Origin: Nitrobacter winogradskyi
GTDB taxonomy: Bacteria; Pseudomonadota; Alphaproteobacteria; Rhizobiales; Xanthobacteraceae
Direction: 5' to 3'
Assembly (NCBI RefSeq): GCF_006539545.1
Contig: NZ_BJNF01000029.1
Location: forward strand, 1-64,000
Length of the DNA: 64,000 nt
Made by a program: the position numbers and the translations under genes. The notes under the pieces were generated by a model. That model did not search any database and was not told where the DNA came from. It worked only from the letters and a program-made list of their open reading frames with translations. This document shows, in pieces, positions 53,117 through 59,998 of the stretch (its first letter is position 1; each line of letters opens with the position of its first letter).

Positions 53117-53168
53117 GAAAAGGCCCCCGAAACGTCACCGTCCCGGAAGCCCTCTCATCTCTTTGGCG
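53117..53168 (-). ncRNA. Counter-transcribed RNA controlling repC (incA type)
   Basis: In the repB-repC gap the minus strand has TTGACT (53198-53203) and TTCTCT (53175-53180) 17 bases apart, and a terminator hairpin with T run at 53122-53151. The product would be about 50 nt. repABC plasmids carry such an antisense RNA here, which limits RepC by altering its leader. Confidence 0.5.
53122..53151 (-). terminator. Terminator of the repC antisense RNA
   Basis: On the minus strand GGCTTCCG pairs with CGGGGGCC (two G-U pairs) around a loop and is followed by TTTTC. Confidence 0.55.
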
Positions 53169-53267
53169 ATTGATAGAGAATCACTTCCGCGAATCGTAGT
53201 CAAGTGTCTCGTGCGAGACGGCGTCGTTTTGACGAGCCGACTTCCTTTGCCCTGAAGAGGCAAAGAC

Positions 53268-54500
53268 ATGCAATCACACCCTCCAACGACGCCCTTTGGG
53301 CGGCGACCGTTGACGCTTGCCCATGTGGCAAGCCAAATGCTGGCCACCGCGCGGCCACCCGAGAAGATCGTGCACAAATGGAAAATCTTCCACGCCATCT
53401 GCACGGCGCGGCCCCGCTTGGGAGTCTCCGAACGCTCGCTATCGGTATTGAATGCGCTTCTCACCTTCCATCCTGAGACCGCGCTCACCGGCGAAGACGA
53501 TCTGATAGTCTTTCCGTCGAACCACCAACTGTCGCTGCGGGCGCATGGGATGCCGGCATCGACGCTCCGGCGCCATCTCGCTGCACTCGTCGATGCCGGC
53601 CTGGTGGTTCGGCGGGATAGTCCGAACGGCAAGCGCTATGCCCGCAAGGGCAGCGCCGGCGAGATCGAGTTCGCCTTCGGCTTCGATATCTCCCCCCTGG
53701 TTGTGCGATCCGAAGAGTTCGAGAGCCTGGCGGCCGACATCGAGGCAGAAGCGCGGGCGCTGAAGCTCGTCCGTGAGCGGATCACCCTTTGCCGGCGCGA
53801 CATTGCCAAGATGATCGCCACCGGCATCGATGAAGGTGTCCCGACACGTCAGGGAGGGCAGGGGCCGGCCGATTGGCAGGAAGTCCATGCCGCCTTCCGC
53901 TCGATCGTCGACCAGATTCCACGCACAGCGACGAGGCAAGAACTCGAGCCGATCGCCGAAGAGCTGTCACAGCTTGCGGACGACGTGCTCAATCTTCTGG
54001 AAACACACATCAAAACCAAGAATCCGAGCGCCAATGAGTCCCATTCTGAGCGCCACATACAGAATTCAAATACAGATCCCCTTATTGATCTTGAACCTAG
54101 CCTTCGCAAAGGCAGGGCGGCGAGCGCTGAGCCGAAACCTCAAACACCGAGGGTGGCGGAAGGGACCTATCCGTTGGGAATGGTGCTGAGCGCTTGCCCC
54201 GATATCGTCGATTACGCCAAGGGCGGGATTGGGAACTGGCGGGATTTCCTTGCCACCGCCGCGGTGGTTCGATCGATGCTCGGGATCAGCCCCAGCGCCT
54301 GGGAAGAGGCGCAAACGGTTCTGGGCGAAACGCCGGCTGCGATCGTCGTCGCATGCATTCTGCAACGCGGTGCCGCGATCAGGTCTGCCGGTGGTTATCT
54401 GCGCGGTTTGACGCGAAAAGCCGAGGCCGGAGAATTCTCGCTCGGCCCGATTTTGATGTCTCAGATCAATTCGCGCCTCCATGAAAAGCGACGGGCGTGA
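53268..54500 (+). CDS. repC: RepC replication initiator (repABC copy)
   Basis: 410 residues; GAAGAGG precedes ATG. The N-terminal TPFGRRPLTLAHVASQ and LRAHGMPASTLRRHLAALVD winged helix with RRDSPNGKRYARK are RepC hallmarks, as is LGISPSAWEEAQTVLG near the end. The replication origin of repABC plasmids is inside repC; the AT-rich stretch at about 54000-54105 is the likely place. About 60 per cent like the second RepC in this window by eye. Confidence 0.95.
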   Translation: MQSHPPTTPFGRRPLTLAHVASQMLATARPPEKIVHKWKIFHAICTARPRLGVSERSLSVLNALLTFHPETALTGEDDLIVFPSNHQLSLRAHGMPASTLRRHLAALVDAGLVVRRDSPNGKRYARKGSAGEIEFAFGFDISPLVVRSEEFESLAADIEAEARALKLVRERITLCRRDIAKMIATGIDEGVPTRQGGQGPADWQEVHAAFRSIVDQIPRTATRQELEPIAEELSQLADDVLNLLETHIKTKNPSANESHSERHIQNSNTDPLIDLEPSLRKGRAASAEPKPQTPRVAEGTYPLGMVLSACPDIVDYAKGGIGNWRDFLATAAVVRSMLGISPSAWEEAQTVLGETPAAIVVACILQRGAAIRSAGGYLRGLTRKAEAGEFSLGPILMSQINSRLHEKRRA

Positions 54501-55116
54501 CGTGATGGCAACCTCACGTCCACGTCCTCGCTTTGCTCGGCGTTCTCAAGCTTGGGCCGCGGACGCACCTGGCTGCGAACGGATCATTGCGCAACCCGAG
54601 AGTCGCGGAAACTCAAACTGTGCGGCCGTTCGGCGCTGCTGGGTCTCCCCGCCGTGGGTCGCACACGTCCTGGAAATCGCTAAGTCGATCGTACCCGTCA
54701 GTGCAGGTCGACGCTTCCGAAATGTCATCCACCGGGTGGGTGCGCAAAATGCCGCGATGATCACATGGCCGCCCTTTTGTCTCTCTCCGACCGGAGATCC
54801 GGTTGTGTGCGGCGATCGCACGCCTTTCTCCCGTCCGGGTTGTCGCTCCCGGTTGCATGGCTGGATACCTATGGCCGTCGACGACACGTCGGCCCCTGGA
54901 GCCAAGAATTTTCCCCTGCCGGTTTCCCCCGCACGCGGGGACCCCGACCGGCATTCCTCGCGCATGCGCCTGCGGCGCCAAATTCGTGGCTCCCGCCGGG
55001 GCGCAGCGCTGCGCTTGCCCTCCGCGCGCCTCTGGCGGCTCCGGCTCTGTTTCGTCTTTCCGGCCATACGGAAAAGCCATCGCAACGGGGCACAGCCCAC
55101 AAGATGGAGAAAGACA
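54501..55116. other. 616-bp leader between repC and ssb, no gene
   Basis: No supported frame. The last 250 bases are GC-rich with many short arms before the ssb start, similar in character to leaders at 19119, 25900 and 23460. Confidence 0.5.
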
Positions 55117-55449
55117 ATGCGCAATATCGCCGAATTCACCCTCGTCGGTCGGGTCGGAACCATCAAGCAGGTCGGCAAGACCGTTCGCGTCAGCATCTGC
55201 GCCAACTACCCCTTCAAGGACGACAAAGGCCAATGGAAGGACGACGCGCACTGGAACGAAGCCACGATCTTCACCAACGCGATCCAATCCTACGTGAGCG
55301 AGCACGTCAGCAAGGGCGACCTGGTCCACGTGCGCGGACGGCTCCGGCAGAACAGCTTCGAGCGCGACGGCCAGCGGGTCTACACCGTCGATCTCATCGC
55401 TCTGGAGCTCGGCCGATTGGCGCAAGCCAGCGAACGCGCCGCGGCATAG
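55117..55449 (+). CDS. ssb: Single-stranded DNA-binding protein (short)
   Basis: 110 residues, start after AGATGGAGAAAGACA. OB-fold: IAEFTLVGRVGTIKQVGKTV, ANYPFKDDKGQWKDDAHWNE, VHVRGRLRQNSFERDG. It lacks the acidic C-terminal tip of chromosomal SSB (here ASERAAA), so it probably does not recruit the usual partners. Plasmid SSBs support transferred single strands. Confidence 0.85.
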   Translation: MRNIAEFTLVGRVGTIKQVGKTVRVSICANYPFKDDKGQWKDDAHWNEATIFTNAIQSYVSEHVSKGDLVHVRGRLRQNSFERDGQRVYTVDLIALELGRLAQASERAAA

Positions 55450-55457
55450 CGATACCG

Positions 55458-55475
55458 GGGAGGCTTCGGCCTCCC
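55458..55475 (+). terminator. Hairpin after ssb
   Basis: GGGAGGC-TTCG-GCCTCCC with a UUCG loop, eight bases after the stop; no T run. Confidence 0.5.
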
Positions 55476-55523
55476 TAACGCTCACGGTTCAAGTCTCAGC
55501 GCCGCACTCGAATCTCCGGAGCG

Positions 55524-55895
55524 CTATGAAGGAAGTTTTCGCGATCGGGTCTGCCGCGCGAGACCGCGGTCGGCCCGATTTTTCTTGCCGATCGCCGAGA
55601 CCAGCTCGTCGTAGTCGACGCCGCTTTTCTTGAGAGCGCGGCGCGCATCCGCGGCCTCGAAACCTAAGAGCTCGAGCACGCTCATGTTCAGGCTCGAGGC
55701 AATCCGCTCCATCGTCCTCAGTGTTGGATTCCCGATGCCGCGCACGATCGTGTAGTAGGTGCCGCGCGCCAGTCCTGTCTTCGGCAGGAAAGCTTCCATG
55801 CCGCCGTTTTCGATCTCGAGCTGTTGCAGTCGGATCGCCAGCATCTCATTCAGGATCGAATGATCGACGGGCAGCGGCTTGCGAACAGGCGGCAT
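55524..55895 (-). CDS. XRE-family transcription regulator
   Basis: 123 residues from ATG 55895 (ATG 55946 in frame is nearer the promoter dyad). Helix-turn-helix MEAFLPKTGLARGTYYTIVR then GNPTLRTMERIASSLNMSV. The C-terminal arm DARRALKKSGVDYDELVSAI is unique. A dyad GTCCA-N6-TGGAC lies upstream at 55954. May control the neighbouring repC or mobilisation genes. Confidence 0.75.
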   Translation of the reverse strand: MPPVRKPLPVDHSILNEMLAIRLQQLEIENGGMEAFLPKTGLARGTYYTIVRGIGNPTLRTMERIASSLNMSVLELLGFEAADARRALKKSGVDYDELVSAIGKKNRADRGLARQTRSRKLPS

Positions 55896-55953
55896 CGGTG
55901 ACTGGCTTTCGGGTCCATAGCGAAAAACTGCAGGACCATACACCAAGCTCGAG

Positions 55954-55969
55954 GTCCAGTATATTGGAC
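55954..55969. promoter_or_regulatory. Palindromic element at the 55895 regulator promoter
   Basis: GTCCAGTATATTGGAC, perfect 5-bp arms. On the minus strand the broader form TAACGTCCAATATACTGGAC resembles the elements at 56389 and 59428. Confidence 0.55.
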
Positions 55970-56004
55970 GTTAGAAACTTCAACAGGCAAGTCCTTGAAA
56001 CGAC

Positions 56005-56316
56005 TCACCTTGCCGCGCGGCTATCCCTGATGTCCGGGCGGCGCGCGCCGGTCGGACTAGGCAACTGGAGAAGCAATCTCAGCGGGTCGACGCCGGCACG
56101 CTCGGCTATGCGCTCGATATAATCGAGGCTCGGGTTGGCGGCCGACGTCATTAAGTGGAAATAGCTCGATCGCGGAATGCCAAGCTGCTCGGCGAATTCC
56201 CGCCGGGTGAGGCCCGATTCGAGCCGCAGCCCCTCCAATCCTGCCTGGAACGCGCGCCGTAAGATGCTGCCTTGTGCCGGGTGAGCTGCCTTTCGGCGGC
56301 AATTCTTTTCGCTCAT
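56005..56316 (-). CDS. XRE-family transcription regulator
   Basis: 103 residues; ATG 56316 has GGGA seven bases upstream (GTG 56331 possible). Helix-turn-helix TRREFAEQLGIPRSSYFHLM followed by NPSLDYIERIAERAGVDPL. Lies between the first regulator and the second repC and shares the AT-rich promoter region with repC2. Probably an autoregulator. Confidence 0.75.
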   Translation of the reverse strand: MSEKNCRRKAAHPAQGSILRRAFQAGLEGLRLESGLTRREFAEQLGIPRSSYFHLMTSAANPSLDYIERIAERAGVDPLRLLLQLPSPTGARRPDIRDSRAAR

Positions 56317-56388
56317 CGCTGATTCCCGCACTTCCCAACGCTGATCGGCTCGTCCACCCGACAGCCAAGCTTACACGTTAGACTGTCA

Positions 56389-56410
56389 GTCAACATTCAA
56401 TATAATAGAC
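56389..56410. promoter_or_regulatory. Palindromic element upstream of repC2 and the 56316 regulator
   Basis: GTCAACATTCAATATAATAG followed by AC: GTC...GAC ends and a core close to TAACATTCAGTGTATTAG at 59428. It lies in the divergent promoter region. Confidence 0.5.
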
Positions 56411-56447
56411 GAATTCGATTCAACCCAGGAGAAGTGCGTTCGGACAA

Positions 56448-56527
56448 AGAAAAACCCGGCATAGCCGGGTCTCTCGTGAGGATGAACTGGCTGGCGACGC
56501 CAATCGCCGACAATGCCCCTATCGCAT
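56448..56527 (-). ncRNA. Counter-transcribed RNA for the second repC
   Basis: Minus-strand promoter TTGAAC (56557-56562) and TAAAAT (56534-56539) separated by exactly 17 bases, and a terminator ACCCGGC-TAT-GCCGGGT followed by TTTTTC ending near 56448. The transcript of about 80 nt is antisense to the repC2 leader. Confidence 0.65.
56454..56470 (-). terminator. Terminator of the second antisense RNA
   Basis: Seven-base perfect stem ACCCGGC/GCCGGGT with a 3-nt loop and TTTTTC on the minus strand. Confidence 0.75.
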
Positions 56528-56626
56528 GAAGGCATTTTAGCCCGCGCCATCCGACAGTTCAAGGGACTCGCGTTTTTACGCCACGGTCTTTGTTTGCCCC
56601 GCGCTCTCAATAACGAGAGGACGCGA

Positions 56627-57868
56627 ATGGAGATGCTTGACCAAAATCCGATTACGCCTTTTGGACAGCGACCGCTATCGCTTAACTCCCTCAGGGCGCA
56701 GCGCGACGTCAGGGAATGCCCCAAGGGCAAGCCGGTGCACAAATGGCAGGTGTTCCGAAACATCTGCGAAGCGCGGGCATCGCTGCCCGTGTCTGAGCGG
56801 GCGCTCGCCGTCCTCAATGCACTGCTCTCTTTCCACCCCGACACGGTGTTGACCGCCGGCGCCGCCGACCTGGTCGTGTTCCCCTCAAATCGTCTTCTCG
56901 CCCTGCGCGCCCACGGGATGGCGGTCTCCACCTTGCGCCGCCATCTCGCGGCGCTTGTCGATCACGGACTCGTTCTCCGACGCGATAGTCCGAACGGCAA
57001 ACGCTACGCGCGAAAGACGAGCTCGGGCGATATCGAACAGGCGTTTGGCTTCGATCTCGGACCGATCGTGGCCCGGGCCGAGGAATTCGCTGCTGCGGCC
57101 GAAGCCGCCATCGCCAAGCGCCAGGCGCTTGGCATTCTTCGCGAACGGATGACCTTGGCGCGGCGTGACATCGCTAAGATGATTGCAACTGGTGTGGAGC
57201 AGGGTGTCGCCGCCGATTGGGCCTCCTATCATCGGACGTTCCGAGAGATCCTGACCCGGCTCCCTCGCGTCCCGACATGCAAGGTCCTTCAACCCATCGT
57301 CGTCGAACTGGCGAGCCTGGCAAAAGCGATCGTCAAAGCTCTTGAACAACATCTTGATCCGATCGAGCCCGGTCCGCTAATTCCGCCGGCCGATCAGATT
57401 AATTCATTCCCGGAGAAGCCCAACCCACCCGAACCTGACCCGGCACCGGGCGCCCACGAGATGGCCGACTCTGACGGCTCCCGAACCGCCAACGCAATCC
57501 CCATTCGCATGGTGGTCGAACTCTGTCCCGACATCGTCGACTATGCGCGCGGCGGCATCCGCACCCCACAGGATCTAATTGCGACCGCATCAACCGTGCG
57601 TCCCATGCTCGGCATCAGTCCGAGCGCCTGGGAGGAAGCCCGCATCGCAATGGGCGATGGACAAGCCAGTGTGGTGCTCTCGGCCATCCTGCAACGCGGC
57701 AACGCCATCAAGAGCCCAGGAGGCTATCTCAGAATCCTGGCCCGCCGGGCCGCGGACGGGAAATTCTCAGTCTGGCCGATGCTCATGGCGCTTCGGCGGC
57801 AAGGGCGGGCTGCCGGTGACCGAGACCCACCCTCATCTTCCTTCCCGGATGACTTTTCGCAGAGGTGA
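56627..57868 (+). CDS. repC: Second RepC replication initiator
   Basis: 413 residues; GAGAGG precedes ATG 56627 (ATG 56633 also in frame). Contains TPFGQRPLSLNSLRAQ, LRAHGMAVSTLRRHLAALVD, RRDSPNGKRYARK and LGISPSAWEEARIAMG, parallel to the first RepC. It has no repA/repB beside it but has its own antisense RNA, as in solo-repC plasmids. AT-rich bases near 57390-57415 may be its origin. Confidence 0.93.
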   Translation: MEMLDQNPITPFGQRPLSLNSLRAQRDVRECPKGKPVHKWQVFRNICEARASLPVSERALAVLNALLSFHPDTVLTAGAADLVVFPSNRLLALRAHGMAVSTLRRHLAALVDHGLVLRRDSPNGKRYARKTSSGDIEQAFGFDLGPIVARAEEFAAAAEAAIAKRQALGILRERMTLARRDIAKMIATGVEQGVAADWASYHRTFREILTRLPRVPTCKVLQPIVVELASLAKAIVKALEQHLDPIEPGPLIPPADQINSFPEKPNPPEPDPAPGAHEMADSDGSRTANAIPIRMVVELCPDIVDYARGGIRTPQDLIATASTVRPMLGISPSAWEEARIAMGDGQASVVLSAILQRGNAIKSPGGYLRILARRAADGKFSVWPMLMALRRQGRAAGDRDPPSSSFPDDFSQR

Positions 57869-57939
57869 TCCTGCTTACTCGCACCCATCATTCGGTCGTC
57901 GCGTCGCCACGAATATGAGGCCTCGGCGGGACGTTTCCG

Positions 57940-58353
57940 TCAAAGTTCGCGCGGAGGCGGCAGGCGGCCGATCCGTTTGAGGTGGTCATAGACAATGCGG
58001 TCGATGATCCGAAGCGGATGTGTTCGCTCCTCGGCGGCCATTTGACGGACCACAAGGTCGATCGCATCGGGGAAGCGCAACGCGTAAGGTCGAGACGAGG
58101 ATCGCTCACCGTAGGCATCGAATGGATTTCGATCGCGGACTTTCTGAGGGCGCGGCAGCTTGCGTGCCGCCGCACTTTCCGCCGACGCGGAGTGTACCAC
58201 TGGCGCAACGACTTGATCTTCATACGCCGGCGTCACGACGACCGGCTTGGCCGCGAAAGCATCGGGCGCCGACGTGTTGACCCGATGGGCGCGGAACGCG
58301 TCGCGGGGCAGGGAAGGGCGATCGGGTTTCTGTCCTGAGGCGGGATCCGTCAT
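57940..58353 (-). CDS. Small partner of ParA
   Basis: 137 residues, overlapping the parA stop (ATGA). Proline-rich, disordered N-terminus; the C-terminal part PYALRFPDAIDLVVRQMAAE and RTHPLRIIDRIVYDHLKRIG may be a ribbon-helix or helical DNA-binding unit. Position suggests a ParB/adaptor for the ParA ATPase, as with partner proteins of small ParA systems. Confidence 0.6.
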   Translation of the reverse strand: MTDPASGQKPDRPSLPRDAFRAHRVNTSAPDAFAAKPVVVTPAYEDQVVAPVVHSASAESAAARKLPRPQKVRDRNPFDAYGERSSSRPYALRFPDAIDLVVRQMAAEERTHPLRIIDRIVYDHLKRIGRLPPPREL

Positions 58354-59048
58354 GCGGCGTCACCCTGGTCGGCACCTTGGCTTGCAGCGAGCAATTCGCG
58401 GACGACCTGATCGGCGTTGTAACGGGCCTTGCGGACCGATTCGTCCTTGTCGCTCATCTGGTACAACGTGCCGTGTCCGCTTGTCATGGTGCGATATGTG
58501 ACGCGCCGGTAAAGGGCATTGGCGCAGACGGGGACTTTTTCTGCATCGAAATAGGCGACGACCTCCTTGAGGGGGCGGGTGTTTCTGTCGAGGCTGTCAT
58601 ATTCGTTGAAAAGAACGCGATGCTGGCTCATCGGCAGCGTTGAACTGGCCGCATGCTGTTCGAGATTGCGGATGGTGCGCACGACCTGCGAGGCATCGAA
58701 GGTGTGCACCTTGCAAGGAAAGACGACGAGGTCGGCGCGCAGCGCCGACTGAATCAAGACATCACCATAATAGCCGGGGGTGTCGATGACGACGACGTCA
58801 TAGCCATCCAGCCGACCGATCGCCTGGGCGAGGACAGTCTCATCGGGCGCGCGCACCAGGTCCACGCCCTGCGGGCTCAAGCCACGCGCGACCGACGACG
58901 CATGCCATTGGTAAGAGGACCCTTGGGGATCGGCATCGATGATAGCGGCCGAGTAACCGTGCTTGGCGAACTCGCCGGCGAGGATGATCGCTACCGTCGT
59001 CTTGCCGCTTCCGCCTTTCGGGTTCGCCACGGCGAAGATGCTCGGCAC
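58350..59048 (-). CDS. parA: ParA-family ATPase
   Basis: 232 residues; GTG 59048 with GGAGGGAGAACC upstream. Deviant Walker A VANPKGGSGKTTVAIILAGE, Walker A' DADPQGSSYQW, Walker B VVVIDTPGYYGD. No N-terminal DNA-binding domain, so type Ib-like. It is divergent from mobC-relaxase; it may partition the second replicon or place the relaxosome at the transfer site. Confidence 0.88.
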   Translation of the reverse strand: MPSIFAVANPKGGSGKTTVAIILAGEFAKHGYSAAIIDADPQGSSYQWHASSVARGLSPQGVDLVRAPDETVLAQAIGRLDGYDVVVIDTPGYYGDVLIQSALRADLVVFPCKVHTFDASQVVRTIRNLEQHAASSTLPMSQHRVLFNEYDSLDRNTRPLKEVVAYFDAEKVPVCANALYRRVTYRTMTSGHGTLYQMSDKDESVRKARYNADQVVRELLAASQGADQGDAA

Positions 59049-59339
59049 TTGGTTCTCCCTCCGGCATTTCGCTCCATTAACGGAATAACAACATACAACA
59101 TAATGAACGCGCAGCAATCATGCATTGTCTTTTTCCGGTAGGTCAGGATTGTCGTTTTGCCGCAATGCCCTCCTGCGCCAGTCCGTCATGTCGCGAATGC
59201 GGTGATGCCTCATTGTGGCGATGTCGGGAATCGGTTGTTACGGCATTCGCGGTTTGCGGCATTGGTGCGTTACCGTGCTACGGTATTTCGTTGATGCCGC
59301 CATCACGACATGGCCGAATTGCGGTATTTCTGCAATCGC

Positions 59340-59363
59340 GTGCAGCGCCTCCAGGCGCTGCAC
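59340..59363. repeat. 24-bp inverted repeat in putative oriT region
   Basis: GTGCAGCGCCT-CC-AGGCGCTGCAC, perfect 11-bp arms. oriT sites often carry such a dyad next to nic; a transcription terminator for the leftward side is the alternative. Confidence 0.7.
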
Positions 59364-59427
59364 GCCGTAGGGTTGGAGAGTCATACTGACAGCTCTTCGG
59401 ACGCAGGCGCCCTTCATGCGCTGGGTA

Positions 59428-59448
59428 TCTAACATTCAGTGTATTAGA
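59428..59448. promoter_or_regulatory. Palindromic element at the mobC promoter
   Basis: TCTAACATTCAGTGTATTAG then A: TCTAA...TTAGA arms, immediately upstream of TTGACA. Related to the elements at 55954 and 56389. Confidence 0.55.
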
Positions 59449-59569
59449 TATTGGTTGACAAGATACCGGTTTGTGGGCCAAACTGGAGGACGGCTGCTGG
59501 ACGCAGCGGGAGAGCGCTGACCCGCGATGGCGGCAGAGCCGCGCGCGAACGGGAGGGAAGGGAGCGCCG

Positions 59570-59998
59570 ATGGCACGCTCCGCCACAGCACCGCGACGCA
59601 AGCCTAGGCTACGAACGGAGTTGTCGGACGCCGACGAGGCGCGGCTGCAGGCGGCCGTGGTGCTGTTCGGCGTGCCGAAGGCCGAGGTCGTGCGGCGCCT
59701 GATCCGCGCGTCGGTGCAGGCCGGCCCGGCTCTGTCGGCCGACAACACCCGCACCGTCATCGAGCTCGCCCAGCAGGTCCGCATGGTCGGTCGCAACCTC
59801 TCGCAGGTCCTGCGCGCCATCCACCGCGGCCAGGCGGTGCGCATCGAGGACACCGAGCCAGTGTGGCGCGGACTGCACGAAGTGGTCGCCGCCATCAATG
59901 ACGAGCTGACCGAGATAACCGTTGCCTACGGCTCGAAGCTGCGGCGCCAGGCTGGGCTTTCTCTGCCGGCTGAAGTCACAACAGAGGACGCCGGATGA
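59570..59998 (+). CDS. mobC: MobC-like relaxosome accessory protein
   Basis: 142 residues; GGGAGGGAAGGGAGC lies before ATG 59570. Ribbon-helix-helix-like TELSDADEARLQAAVVLFGV, then EVVRRLIRASVQAG and the MobC motif VRMVGRNLSQVLRAIHRGQ (compare N-x-N-Q-I/L). Helps melt DNA around the nick site. Overlaps the relaxase gene as ATGA. Confidence 0.82.
   Translation: MARSATAPRRKPRLRTELSDADEARLQAAVVLFGVPKAEVVRRLIRASVQAGPALSADNTRTVIELAQQVRMVGRNLSQVLRAIHRGQAVRIEDTEPVWRGLHEVVAAINDELTEITVAYGSKLRRQAGLSLPAEVTTEDAG

Larger units (their letters stand above)
59049..59569. other. Divergent promoter and probable oriT region
   Basis: 521 bp between parA and mobC. It holds repeated GCGGTATTTC/GCGGCATT-type words (59200-59330), a 24-bp inverted repeat at 59340, a palindromic promoter element at 59428 and a consensus TTGACA (59455-59460). 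oriT is commonly found just upstream of mobC; no nick site was identified. Confidence 0.5.

Noticed and set aside
55480-55510. tRNA T-arm-like GGTTCAAGTC
   Set aside because: Flanking bases do not pair and no acceptor or anticodon arm is present.
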